NCBI GenBank assembly: GCA_003290165.1
Contig: QNQO01010700.1
Location: 1-64,000, forward strand
Source: Berberis thunbergii
Taxonomy: Eukaryota > Streptophyta > Magnoliopsida > Ranunculales > Berberidaceae
DNA length: 64,000 nucleotides
Reading direction: 5' to 3'
Shown here piece by piece: positions 47,442-58,721 of this stretch. The position numbers and the translations under genes were made by a program. Each line of letters opens with the position of its first letter. Position 1 is the first letter of the stretch. Below the pieces are notes generated by a model. It was not told the origin of the DNA and made no database searches. It saw only the letters and a program-made list of their open reading frames with translations.

Positions 47442-49344
47442 GTAATAGTATAGTTAAGTGTTATTATCTTAAATTATATCTCTTCAGTTCGTTGCCACTT
47501 TAATTTAATAGACCCAAGTCTTCCTCATACTGTTTGGAAACCCAGAGGTTGGAGTGTATTCTTTATACGTTGCATCTAATTTTATTCATTTGTAGTAATA
47601 GCTAATTTTAGAGCACATGAATATTTCTTTAATGCTTCAAGTTCAAGTTTGGAGAGATGTTACTGGCACTGGTGTAATTGTGTTTGCTTATAACTTTTGA
47701 TACCTGACCCCTCCAGAAGTTGTATTTCTACTTAATTATTCCTTCAGCTGGATGACTCAATATCTCCATTCTATTACGATACTTAGGTATTATCACAGTT
47801 AGCAACCACAAGTACTCTCTGCACAAAAGCTCCATTCATTTCTTGTATTAGTTCTAGTTGTTGTAAACTCTGGGTTTCAAATGCAATAATGATTATGGTT
47901 CTGAACTAAAATGCTTTCGTCGAAGTACCTCTTTACAATTATATCTTTCACTGTATAATTAAATTGCAATTTGGTATTCTACATGTCCTTGTAAGAAATG
48001 TGCCGTCAGACAGTGATGAATCAGTTAGTGAGCTTGTGGAACATTTATTTCTAGTCAACCATCCACATACTTATCTCACCAATCAGGTTGGATGCTGCAA
48101 TATGCTTCTTGCAGTACAAGTGTACATCGTGAATTTATAAGAAGACACGTAATGTGATAGCAACACATTTTATTATTACACCCATTTCGTAACTTGTACA
48201 GATTTAGATGATTACAAATTGCACATTGATAGAAATTGAGGTGTCATTTCAATAAAAGGGTTAGATCATATATTTATCTGAATGATGTGCAGGTCTTTTA
48301 CATTGAAGGAGTTAAAGGCCAATAGTGAGGCGGGGTGGGAGAACCTTGCTTTGAATGAAATGTATGGGGGATGGATTTGGATCATGTAATCCATGTGGGT
48401 GTGCTAAGGTGCCTCTGGTCATATAGGCCCTAGGTTTTTCGTAATCGTTTTGATTGTCAATGATATTTGAACTTGAATAATAATAGTATGAATTGATTGT
48501 CAATATTAGAGTCCCAATATTGACATTGTCAAATTTGGACAATCTTTCAGTTCACTTTTGCACTACCCTCAATCTATCTGCCAAAATCCCAAAACATCCA
48601 TCCTTACCAGTAAGTTCACTGGCACTATCAGCTTCGAATTAATCTTGCTTTCCGTTTATATTTTTATATTCTTTTCCTTGAGCTTTATTAATTTCTAAAT
48701 TCTAATATCTTTAATGTCAATCAGATACAAAATAGAACAATAATTGCAGGATTACATGATAAAGGTATATTTTTTGTTGTAGGATTTCATATGTTTATTC
48801 ACTTATGAATCTAAAATTCATCTATTTTATTCTAGCTTAGTTGGTATTGTGACTGAGTTTGTCATCCCCCTGGATTCCATTGGATTTTGTTAAAAAGAGA
48901 TTTGTTTTGTAGGTAAAGCAACTATTGTTGAGATTGAAACCACAAGTTACGAGGAAGGATCTGGTGACGCACTATGCATGAACCGGTCAGTGTGTCTGAA
49001 AAATTAAAAAAGGATGTTCAAGGAGCTGTCAATTCCATTAGAGGTTTGAGGCCCACTTCCAAAAAAGCTTTTTAATAGTGCTTATAGGCTTTGCAAATCT
49101 AATAATTAACATGCGGTTGCTTATTTAAAATTAGCATCCATATTTAATTTTCTTAGTCTACTTTTGATCCTGTACATTGGTGTTTCACGGCTTGTCTCCC
49201 CATTCTATGTTGGCATTATTTGTGAATCGTCTGTTTTGGTTTCTATCTTGATGAGACATACTTACTCTTTGGAGTAGTATTATACATGTCCATGCATATT
49301 TTGTTGTCATAACTTTGGACTTTTTTTTTTTGAATTTTTGGCAG
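47442..49344 (+). other. CACTA 2 interior, mostly intron-like
   Basis: T-rich non-coding DNA. Around 48913-49045 an open stretch reads GKATIVEIETTSYEEGSGDA in one frame and HEPVSVSEKLKKDVQGAVNS in another, preceded by ttgtag. This may be a captured exon with a frameshift. I do not recognise it. Confidence 0.3.
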
Positions 49345-49499
49345 GCAAATTGAGATCGATAGCAAATTTTTGGAAGCACAAAACATTATGGATTACAACC
49401 TTCTATTAGGTGTGCATTATAGAGCTCCACAACACTTGAAGAATTTTTCTTACCAACAAAGTATCTCGACAGATGGATTGGGGGTTGTTGCAGAAGAAG
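49345..49499 (+). pseudogene. Captured phosphatidylinositol-4-phosphate 5-kinase exon
   Basis: After ggcag the frame reads QIEIDSKFLEAQNIMDYNLL, then LGVHYRAPQHLKNFSYQQSI and ADGLGVVAEE-type wording (STDGLGVVAEEG), ending at ag|gtgagt. The motif I-M-D-Y-x-L-L-L-G-V-H is in the catalytic core of plant PIP5K, which makes PI(4,5)P2. A single exon is present, without stops. Confidence 0.85.
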
Positions 49500-49859
49500 G
49501 TGAGTTTTGTTTTCGGGTTCCCGTGTTATCTGGTGTTGGAGTTTCTTCTGGCTATCCTTGCTATGAAATCATTAATTAACTTCGATTGATTGCCACTTAG
49601 GCTTTTAAGAATTTTGTTTACACAAAATTGCTTGACCGTATTTTGGCCAATGGAATTAGTGATTAATTGGGCGAGTTAGCAATTAATTGAAAACTGACAC
49701 TGAATCCAACTTATTAGAAAATAGGGTTTTATTGTTAATTTTGGTTGTAATCTATTACAACATAGGAAAATATGAAGTAGGTAATAGTATGATGCTAGGC
49801 CGAAATACATTATTCGAATTTGTCTGTCTATTACTACCGGACCTTTACTGACACTAGGG

Positions 49860-50203
49860 TTAAGAAATATACTTTTTGGAAAAGAAAGTGCTTCAATGGA
49901 TCTCATCAAAAATGCAGCCAAGGTCGCAAATGCCCATGATTTCATTACTAAGTTACCAGGTGGATATGATACCCATGGAAGAAGTCATTCCCCTAGAGTT
50001 CTATGTTTGTTCATTGTAATGAGTAAACAATTGATGTACTAATTTATTTGATTCATCAGGTTGGGCAGTTCGGAGTTCAACTATTCGGAGGTCAAAAGCA
50101 AAGGATTTCCATCGCAAGATCTCTTATCCGAGATCCAAAAATCGTACTGCTTGATGAAGCTACAAGTGCATTAGATGCATAATCCGAGTACAACAACAGC
50201 AGC

Positions 50204-50235
<32 letters not shown>

Positions 50236-51940
50236 ACAACCCAAGATTTTTCATCTTCATCATCAGTTCCCAAGTATCCCAAAGGCAATGGAATCAACAC
50301 AAGCTTGTAACACAAAAGTAGTTGTGGCCTTTCAGCAACACCACTCAGAAAAGAAGGCATGTTCTCAGACTTCCCCTTCTTCTGCAAATACAGCTGTGAA
50401 CAACAACAACTCTCAGAAAAGGTACTCTCCCTTTTCTTTCTTTACTTTTCAAGGCTCTCCCAGCTTCTCTTAATTTGTGTTCCTGATTTCTTTTAGGTAG
50501 CAATAACCAACCTCCTTTCACTGTTGTGGTATTAAATGTTACTGTTTTTTCATTTCATTCTCAATGGATTTGATTTGGTAATTTGAGCCTTCCTTGTTTA
50601 TAGCTTTCCCTTATATGGAATGCTATCTCTCCATTCTTATCATCTCATGTTGAACTCATTTTTATCAAAAATTGTCTGTTCCATGTAAAACTCTCTTCTT
50701 ACCCACCGCCTTCACATTTGCATTTGTTGTAGATGAATGCACCTGAGTGGAAGAAAGCTTTGTTGGGGTGCCTAGGAGCAGCTGGTTTCGGAGCAGTTCA
50801 GCCCACACATGCGTTCTCTTCTTAGGCAAGAATATTTCACCTATTTGAAGCAACACTAAAGGCCCTCGACATGAGAACATTAGACAGTCATGGTTCATAG
50901 GTATTGGCTTGTTCAGCTCCCAGTTTGTTACCACAGCCTCCATAGCTTTGACTGATTGGTATGGAGGGAAACTAATAAATCAGAATTTGATAATTCCCAA
51001 GCAACTATTTCAAGCTTTCGTCATCTTGATGAGCAAAGGTAAGAATATTGCAGATGCAGGAAGCATGACTTCAGATTTAGCACAGGGTGGAGATGCCATA
51101 AGATCAGTTTTTGCAATTCTAGACAGGAAAGGTAAGATTGAGCTAGATGATCCAGAAAGAATTAAAGCCAAAAGGACAATCAAGGGTCTGTCGAGCTTAA
51201 AAATGTTTTCTTCTCTTACCCAGCAAGGCCATACCAGATGATCTTAAGGGGTTTGAGTATAACGATTGAAGCAGGAAAGACGATGGCAGCATTGGTTGGT
51301 TCGAGTGGCTCAGGTAAATCAACTATCATTGGACTGATTGAGAGATTTTATAATCCACTTAAAGGGTCAATAGAGATAGATGGGCAGAACATCAAGAGCT
51401 ACAACTTGAGACTCTTAAGGTCAAATATTGCACTGGTTAGTCAGAAACCCACTCTTTTGGCTGGAACCATCTGGGAAAATATTACCTATGGGCAAGACAA
51501 TGTGACAAGCTGAAATACAGAATGTTGCAAGTCTTTCCAATGCACACGGTTTCATAAGGTAAGATCTATCAATGCCTCACCTATTCTCTTGAATCATAAA
51601 CTTGATATTTTTAGTGGTCTAAGAGTATTTACATTTTCACACTGCAGCTCCATGAAGAGTGGATATGAAACCTACTATGGAGAAAGAGGATTCCAACTAT
51701 CAGAAGGTCAGAATTAGAGGATAGCACTTGCTCGAGCAATACTGAAAAACTCGGCAATCCTACTATTGGATGAGGCAACAACTTCTCTTGACAGTGTATA
51801 AGAAAATCTAGTTCAAGAAGCACTTGACAAGATGATGGTTGGGAGGATTTTTATAATTGTAGCTCACCGACTCTTGACAATACAAAAATCGAACTCCATA
51901 GCAATGATTAAGAATGGGAAAGTCGTGTAACAAGCGGACT
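49860..51940 (+). pseudogene. Captured ABCB transporter pseudogene
   Basis: ABCB proteins are full-size P-glycoprotein-like exporters. Pieces in order: [20 protein letters not shown] (49865) and [11 protein letters not shown] (first nucleotide-binding domain); [20 protein letters not shown] then [11 protein letters not shown] and a stop (50090-50185, signature and Walker B); a CAA repeat insertion; MNAPEWKKALLGCLGAAGFG (about 50721, start of the second membrane domain); then, after loss of most of that domain, IGLFSSQFVTTASIALTDWY (from about 50900); [20 protein letters not shown] (Walker A, 51290); and EGQN, stop, RIALARAILKNSAI (51700) through AHRLLTIQ (51870). It has several stops and deletions. 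Confidence 0.9.
50187..50240 (+). repeat. CAA/CAG trinucleotide repeat
   Basis: The sequence caacaacagcagcaacaac continues as pure caa units to about 50240. It lies between the two halves of the ABCB pseudogene. A minus-strand poly-cysteine ORF here is an artefact of this repeat. Confidence 0.9.
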
Positions 51941-52460
51941 TAGATTTTGTGACTCGATGTAATACATTATTTTATTAATTACATTACTTTGGCTCCTTTC
52001 ATTGAAATGTTTAAGTTTGGCACATTATAATTTTTATTTTCTAGAAATAAAACTTATAAGATGTTATAAAACGTCATTTGATAGCACAAAAAAAAAATTG
52101 CTATAAATAGTATACTTACAATAGCATTTTTAAAACACTATAATAGACTTTCTATAGCATTTCAGAAACGCTATAAATGCTATAAATAGTGAACTTACAA
52201 TAGCGTTTTTAAAACACTATAATAAACTTACTATAGCGTTTCTAATACGCTATAGTGGTCAACTTACAATAACGTTTTAAAAACGCTATAATAGAACTAC
52301 CATAGCGTTTCTGAAACGCTATTGTAGTCAATTTATAATAGTGTTTTTAAAACGCTTTAATAGACCATGTGTCTATTATAGCTTTGGCAGACACAACATT
52401 TGATAAAATGCTATGGTAGCCTACCATAACGTTTTTGAAACGCTATTAATGACAATATTT
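51941..52460. repeat. CACTA 2 right subterminal repeat array
   Basis: From about 52085 to 52450 a motif close to tatagcgtttctaaaacgctata recurs roughly a dozen times in alternating orientation, with ctataatagac and caacttacaatag linkers. Such arrays bind the CACTA transposase. The exact terminus could not be fixed: nothing like tgtagtg ends the array before Tat-type DNA starts at about 52465. Confidence 0.7.
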
Positions 52461-54440
52461 ATTGTAAGGCAACATATAGCACGAAGCTGTCATTATGCCA
52501 CATTGAAACAAATAGAATGCTCCTAGATTCAGCTACAAACTTCAAGGCAGTCTGATCCAGTGCCAGGCCAAGCAACAATGAGGGCATCACCTTCAAACAG
52601 TGCGGGAGCTGTCTATTCTTCCACCTCGTGAAACGTAGAGGCCAAGGCAAGTAGGAATACATCCCCCAATGTTTCGTCGGTACAGAGGTTGACACCCTAC
52701 AAGGTTTACTCTTTAGTAACCTCTGAAGTGCCTTGACAGTCAGCTGTACGATTCATAAGGACAATCCGAATTCACTTCAAGGCCAGGATCAATTCCCCCT
52801 GCTCAACGGTTAGTTTGCTTTCAATTGTTTATTTCCTTTTCTATAGTCAATGTAGAGTTTTAGTTCTTAAAGACTTATATGATTTGCAATCATTTAATAA
52901 AAAAAAGGAAGAATTAGAAAAATAAACTCTATTGATTATTTGAAGGATGTAACAACAAGTATCCTGAGGTGGATACAAAAGACTACATACTACAAGCATT
53001 TGAATACAGTGCAACATGAAGTAAAAGACTCGCTTAGACGATATAACTACGTAAAGGTGTCTGAAGAAGGACATCCAAGCTATTTTCAAGAGACAACAAA
53101 GATATGCGAACAAACTTCGCTCAACGCCTTCCCAAGTTAAAGACAATGTGTTAGAGGGAATTAAGAGGGCTGAGCGGCCAAATGGCAATGTCGAATAACC
53201 CTAGAAAAGTGCTTGTACAACGGCGTTGTAGACCTTACAACGGACTGTTGATTTCCTCAAGAGACAGTCCACCCCCTTACTGGCTACATTAGACGATTTT
53301 TGGCCTCTTGAAGTGGGATGGAAGAAGGAAAATGAGGATGCCCACAAGCGGCCAAGTCGACAAGGTCTCCCAGTGCTGCCAAGCGAGGTCACTTTTTCCA
53401 TAGACGATGCTAGGAGTGACTGAGAGATACCATAACACACCATCTAACACTTTGATTAACCATTGGTTAGTAGTGGGATCCACGCAGATACGGATGCAAT
53501 CGACACGATGTAACACCAAGGCATCTCCCTTGGTAGGAAGCCCATATTACTTTTCCGCAATATGAGATGAAATTGTGAGATCTCAGTAGATCGACTACGT
53601 GCCCACCCAAAACAGGTGACCACACATAACAACGATTATGATCGTGCACGATCGGGGCAAATGTTAGAAAATTCGGAGACACCGACAATGGAGATTCACC
53701 TTTAGCCTTTGTAAAACCTGAAACATTTTCTTCAAGAAATAACATTACAGGAGATGAGCTCTGCGAAAGATAGTGCCTACAAAGATTGGAAAACACCATT
53801 ATATAGGTGGAATGGCTCACCAAACGGGCATTCTGCATTAACTGCTAAGCATAGAATACCGTGTTGAAAATGAAGAAATGAGAGTTTCTAAGGAAAGTGT
53901 GCAGACCATGTTCGCTCAACTAATGGCTCTGCACGCAACCCCATCAATTTAGTGGGAGTAATCGACACTCAACAGTCCTGTAGCCTACGTCGTACACCTG
54001 TCACCGTGCGATCCATGCCGTACACGTAGTGCAACCATACAGGAAATCCTAACTCTTCCTTTGAGGGCCCAAAGGATCGATCCACTCGGCCCACCATTCA
54101 AATAGTATTCTGCTACATGTTAAGCACAAGTGCAAATCCAAAGCAGCCTTGACGGACGGACCTTACCAACGGATCGCTACTTTTTTAAGGTCTTGTTGTC
54201 CGCACAGTGCGCGACACTAGCGGACATGGATTCTGACGCCCTCAAATAGGCGAAAACCCTCCCCAACCAGGCAAACTTAGTCAGCCTAAGCTCATGACGA
54301 TGAGTTCTGACACCTAGTCTGCTTAGCGCAGATCCTGATGGTCTAGGAAGTGGGAGTCCAATCAACGCTATCACTGCTGGTGACGACAACTTGTTAGGGA
54401 TCATTGCCCCACTTCGCGGTCAATGATTGCCAAACCACCC
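52461..54440 (+). other. Tat 3' internal non-coding region
   Basis: No RT, RNase H or integrase motif in any frame that I can read. Minus-strand ORFs at 52459-52695, 53289-53519 and 53467-53838 have no family resemblance and are treated as chance. The higher GC content and vocabulary match the arrays that follow and the Tat LTR rather than the CACTA interior. Confidence 0.5.
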
Positions 54441-54449
54441 AATCAGGTA

Positions 54450-55200
54450 AGCCTAGCTGGTGATGTCTGAAAATGAAAGCTTCTGATCAAAGTCTAGACC
54501 TGTAACCCCCACTGCGCGGGTGTAGATAGTTTGGAAGGTAGGAGTCTAGTCAATCCCGAACTGATTTTGATGGCTCGCAACAGGACCATTGCTTTTTTGC
54601 GTGGCCGTCGAATCACCAATCCTAGACTTGTAGTCCCCATTGCGCTGATGTATATAGTTTAGAAGATGGGAGCCTGGTCAGTTCCGAACTAATTATGATG
54701 GTTTGCCATGGGACCATTGCTTTTCAGCGTGGCCGCTGAATCACCAATCCTGGACTTGTAGCACCCATTGCGCAGGTGTAGATAATCTAGAAGGTGGGAG
54801 CCTAGTAAGTCACGAACCGATCCCAATGGCTTGCCACGAGACCACTGCTTTTCAGCGTGGCTGTTGAAAACTCCTAAATTTGTAGCTTGATGCGCACAGG
54901 TGTAGATTATTTGGAAGGTGGGAGTCTAGTCAATCCCGAACTCATCTCGATGGCTTGCCACGGGACCACTACTTTTCAGCTTGGTCGCCAAACCTTTTTA
55001 CTCAAACTTGTAGCCCCCACAGCGTGGGGCAGGTGTAGATGGTTTGAAAGGTGAGAGACTAGTCGGTCCTTAACTGATGTCGATGACTCGCCAGAGACTA
55101 CTATTTTTTAGTGTAGTCGCCAAACCATCACTCCCCGAATCTGTAGCCCACATTGCTCGGGCATAGATGGTTCGTAAGGTAGGAACCCCAAACAGCTTGC
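54450..55200. repeat. Tat tandem array, period about 126-130 bp
   Basis: The phrase gcgc-ggtgtagata-ttt recurs at about 54513, 54640, 54770, 54893, 55023 and 55154. Each unit also has gaaggtgggagtctagtca, cgatggcttgccacgggacc and cttttcagcgtgg. About six units are present. 3' tandem arrays are usual in Tat elements. The array at 1-500 is a relative. Confidence 0.85.
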
Positions 55201-55340
55201 CATGCGAGCACCGCTCTCCTACAATGACCGCAAACATGAATCTACCTTATTCAACGTCTTCATGACCAAACAGACTGACATTCTAATATTAGCAAAGGCC
55301 ACTCATGTTAAAGATCGTACGACCAATGCCCAGATAAAAG

Positions 55341-57735
55341 CTACTTACGATGCCAACTTGAGCTTACAGCGCCTGACTTGACACGAAGGTTCTGACACAT
55401 ACGCTGGGCCATCGTAACTCGCCCATAGCAGCAGTTGCAGCCAACTGATAAGACAAGTGAGACAAACCTCAAGCAGCTTACCTTGGAAGCGACCTGCCAT
55501 GTAAACCCAACAGCTCCAACCTGCCATGTAAAACCCAGTAGAACTCGTATTTGCCTTGTTCCTGAAGAAGCTCCTCCTCTCACACTTTCGCATCAACAAA
55601 TTCACGCTCCAATAGCTCCAATTTCCCAGTCGTCCTGAGACTGCTCTGTGGCCAGACTGCTTTTCACAACACTAAGCTCATGCCACTCCAATTTGAGCTG
55701 GTCCTTGCCTTTCGAGAATAGAAATCCACATCAGATTCTAAGTATTGCTTTTGAGCAGCCTAGTCATCCTCATTTGAAGCATTCTCTTCAGCAAGAGACC
55801 ACTGTTCAGAACGCGCCTTAGCCGTAGCTTCCTGTGCAACCTTTACGTTTCGGTGGGTCCGATCCAACTCTTGTTTGAATTATCCTTCTTGGACACTGCC
55901 TCAGACAAATCACGCTCAAGAACCTTTAGATGAGCCCCTTGAGTCTCAACGACCATAGTTCACTAATCCAACCTCTTTTCCTCATCCTGCATCTGTAGTT
56001 GCTTCTATAGCTGATCATTTTCATAAAGTGCATTAGAATACAACTTTTGCATGTGTGAGAAGACATGTTCCAAGGTGTATACCCTCTCACAAGTCGCATC
56101 GACTTCCGTCCCAACAATGATCACGTGGCTCAAGTGAAAAACTACCTAGCATAAGGTATTTCAAGCCCTTGTCGATACACCCTTCTAGCGTATCCTCCTC
56201 GGGTTTTGGGGGGCAATCCATCAACCAACTGTGATGCCTAATTATATGCTTCCTCGAAGCATACTGTACATCCACCTCTTGGTGCCAGACTTGTGAACTC
56301 ATCTTTACCAAGTCTGTTGCAAACAGGCTTATCCGTGCATTCGTGTGAAGCTTTCCCGAATCAGGAATTAAGCCAGCACCACCCTTTACGCTTGCCACTA
56401 TCCTCAGGCTCTCCTCTGTAGCTTTTCCCTTGTCGATAACAATCGACCCTTTATTGCAAGACAATTTGACAGGATTCGAAGGGAGAGGAAGAAGCAAATT
56501 ATCCAGAAAACCCTCCAGCACTTCTAGATGTAGCCTGTAATGAGACGGTGAGCAACGCGGACTACATGAAACTTGGCTTGTGGCACCACGACCACTTTCA
56601 GACTGCACGCCAATGGGACTATCAGATTCTACAACCACTGGCGAATTTTCACATGAGCCTTCTATCGGAACAGTCCCATGTGGATCAACACAGGCATAAG
56701 CCGCCATTGCGACCCACACCAAACGATCATTCAAAGCTTCAACCTGCGGTCGCTAAGGTTCGACCTATCTACAACTCCTGCGAACCTCATGCAATCTTTC
56801 TCCAAGTTTGACACATCAATCTCTGCCTTTACAGGCTTAGCAGACTCGCGCTCTTCTCTCAAGTAGGTCATGCTGAAGGTAACCCAGTTCTAACAAGTGA
56901 CTTCTTCCTCACAAAAAAGGTAAGCGTTTCAGATGACTCCACGCCAGACAAGATGAGAACTTTGGCTCCAACAACCTTCTTCTTTCTTGAAGGGGCTGCA
57001 TCTTCCAACTTAATTCGCGATACTTGGTACAGAGTGGGGGCAACGTGCCCGTTGTCCCACAATTCACTACGGATGAATTTGGAAACTCTTATGACATCAA
57101 CCACGTTCCACTTTGGCAAGCCGCGAAACGTCTCTATGGTGTTTTGCTATTCTAAGGTAAGAGGAGCAATGGGAAACCTTCCTGAAAAGAAACACAATCA
57201 ATGATTAGCCATCCCACAATCAAACATATCAAAGTCACAAGAAAGGGTAGTACTTACGAAGCGACCTGAATTCTCGTTCGAGTAGACAACCCTTGCATAA
57301 AAAATACTTCAAATCTATAGAGCCAAAAAGAAATACTTCTGCCAGAACTTGAAATCATCAGGCATATTCACAAAGCAAGCTGGTGACGTCATCTTACAGA
57401 CATCGTTACCCTTCAGCCAAGGAGAAGTCATCAACTAAATTACTCGCGGAGTTACGCTGACGTCGGCCTCCTTCGCACTTATCTTAATTAAGAGGATGAT
57501 CCTATATCCATTAGGCCCCAACTGGGATGGAGGAATTCCCAAGAGATCCAAGTATTCCCAAATCATGGCTAGAACCGGAAAACACACTCCAGTTTGAAGC
57601 ATCCCACGATTCAAGCAGATGAAACCCGCTAATGGTGACATTGGCGTTTGGTCACCCATCAGGACATACAATGGTAGGTCCTCAAAGACCCCAAACTTTG
57701 TACGAATTTCTGAAAGACCGGGCTCAGACAACAAC
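55341..57735 (-). pseudogene. Tat antisense ORF (gypsy-type transposon domain)
   Basis: This runs opposite to the element, a known feature of Tat lineages. From its start (right): 57734-57435 contains GVFEDLPLYVLMGDQTPMSP, GFICLNRGMLQTGVCFPVLA and LGIPPSQLGPNGYRIILL, matching the plant 'putative gypsy type transposon' domain. Then come about 57400-57260 (a further piece with stops), 57119-56868 and 56734-56087 (215 aa, open, with a Ser/Pro-rich start), and a probable coiled-coil region rich in Glu/Arg/Gln at 56080-55640. Introns or frameshifts separate these parts. The function of this ORF is unknown. Confidence 0.65.
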
Positions 57736-58055
57736 CTGTCTTAAAAAAACTCCAGGCCCTTGGCCAAGGTTGCATTGTCAAGAAGGCTTTGTTGAGCCAT
57801 GGTGAATATGAACAATCTTTTCTAATCAAAGCGATATCTTTAACAAAAAAGAAAGTAAAAGAGTCAGACTCGACATTGCGGATGACCTAAATAGAGATTG
57901 GGTTCCTGCATCTTTTCCACTGGACCGACCCACGTTCAATTAATGCAGCGCGCAACTCAAGCAACGATTTAGACTCAATTATCATGAACGACTCATCCCT
58001 TCAAGAGATGACTTAACGAACCGATGTGGTGACACACTAACTCGGGGGGAGTAGC
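57736..58055 (+). other. Tat leader to 3' LTR with polypurine tract
   Basis: Bases 58041-58054 (ctcggggggagtag) are the polypurine tract that would prime plus-strand DNA synthesis directly before the 3' LTR. The rest is non-coding. Confidence 0.7.
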
Positions 58056-58721
58056 CGATGACATAAAAACGGTCACGCCTCAGAGCCATACATGTGTCAT
58101 GATGATCTCGAGGAACTATGAGCCCCAGCATCGGCCCAACACTGATCCGACCGAAGCGGTTCTAAGCCCGTCCATTCAGTTTGCAAGACGGACCCAAACT
58201 ATTACAACATGCTAGGCCCACACGTCTCACAACTATCCTCAATACCCATAAGTCATACTAAGGCAATATCTCAATGATCAGTTTCGGACGGGCAACTACA
58301 GCAGCTCTTAGTTTCCAACTTGGAAGCAAATACTAGAGTACATTCACACAGGAAAACTCCCTTCTACGGATTGCTCTTGTATTGGGAATTGTCTCCCGCG
58401 TATCAAGGATAACAAGATTAACATGAAATTTTCCTCCTACAACACGACTCCTAATTAGAGAAGGATCTCCACGAAAATCGCCTTCCTAAACTACGCCTAC
58501 TATGGCTTGGAAGAACCAGGACTCCTTGCACTATAAATAAGACATGAGGTTGGTAAGCTAAGATACACTACAAATTCTTTATAGTAGCATTACACCTTCC
58601 TCAGATCCTTATCCGACTTTAGCATCGGAGTGCCATCGACCATCACACCGGTAGTCCATGGCTCACGTGTGTTACTTGTGTAGGTCAGCAAGAACTAGGT
58701 CAAAGTAGGGAGCGGAAAATG
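58056..58721 (+). repeat. Tat 3' LTR, last bases missing
   Basis: Homologous to 27870-28548 throughout: cataaaaacg, gtcatgatgatctcga, ggcccaacact, tagcatcggagtgccatcgacc, caaagtagggagcg. A TATA-like ctataaataagac is near 58531. It ends at gcggaaaatg, about seven bases short of the LTR terminus, where unrelated AT-rich DNA starts. Confidence 0.85.

Larger units (their letters stand above)
29813..52460 (+). mobile_element. CACTA transposon 2, about 22.6 kb, decayed, with host gene fragments
   Basis: It is placed between the Tat protease and the Tat 3' region. It contains a decayed TNP2 transposase (37989-41549), the second CACTA gene (41744-44600), fragments of four host genes (45270-51940) and a right subterminal array of atagcgtttctaaaacgctat-like motifs (52040-52455). 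The left end shares only a little of this motif (ccatagcgttttttagac at about 29831) and tagcacaag. I could not find a clean CACTA terminus or a 3-bp target duplication at either end, so the boundaries are approximate and part of the left end may be lost. LINE pieces and tandem duplications sit inside. Confidence 0.65.
27870..58721 (+). mobile_element. Tat-lineage Ty3/gypsy retrotransposon, interrupted by CACTA 2
   Basis: LTRs at 27870-28548 and about 58056-58721 are clearly homologous and in the same orientation. Left to right: LTR, primer site, gag and protease; then, after the CACTA insertion, tandem repeats, a large antisense ORF, a polypurine tract and the second LTR. Antisense ORFs and 3' tandem repeats are marks of the Tat lineage (Ogre, Retand and relatives). 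No RT, RNase H or integrase is found on either side of the CACTA element, so pol is missing or was lost at that insertion. The element starts inside the chromovirus gag. The right LTR lacks its last few bases and the chromovirus does not resume beyond it. Confidence 0.82.

Noticed and set aside
50160..50387. Minus-strand ORF with poly-cysteine
   Set aside because: Reading of the CAA/CAG microsatellite.
53467..53838. 123-codon minus-strand ORF in the Tat 3' region
   Set aside because: No domain, no conserved motif and no splice context. Most likely chance in a less AT-rich stretch.
54450..55200. Regular repeats that might suggest a CRISPR array
   Set aside because: Units are about 126-130 bp, diverged and without unique spacers, in a plant retrotransposon. 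This is a tandem repeat.
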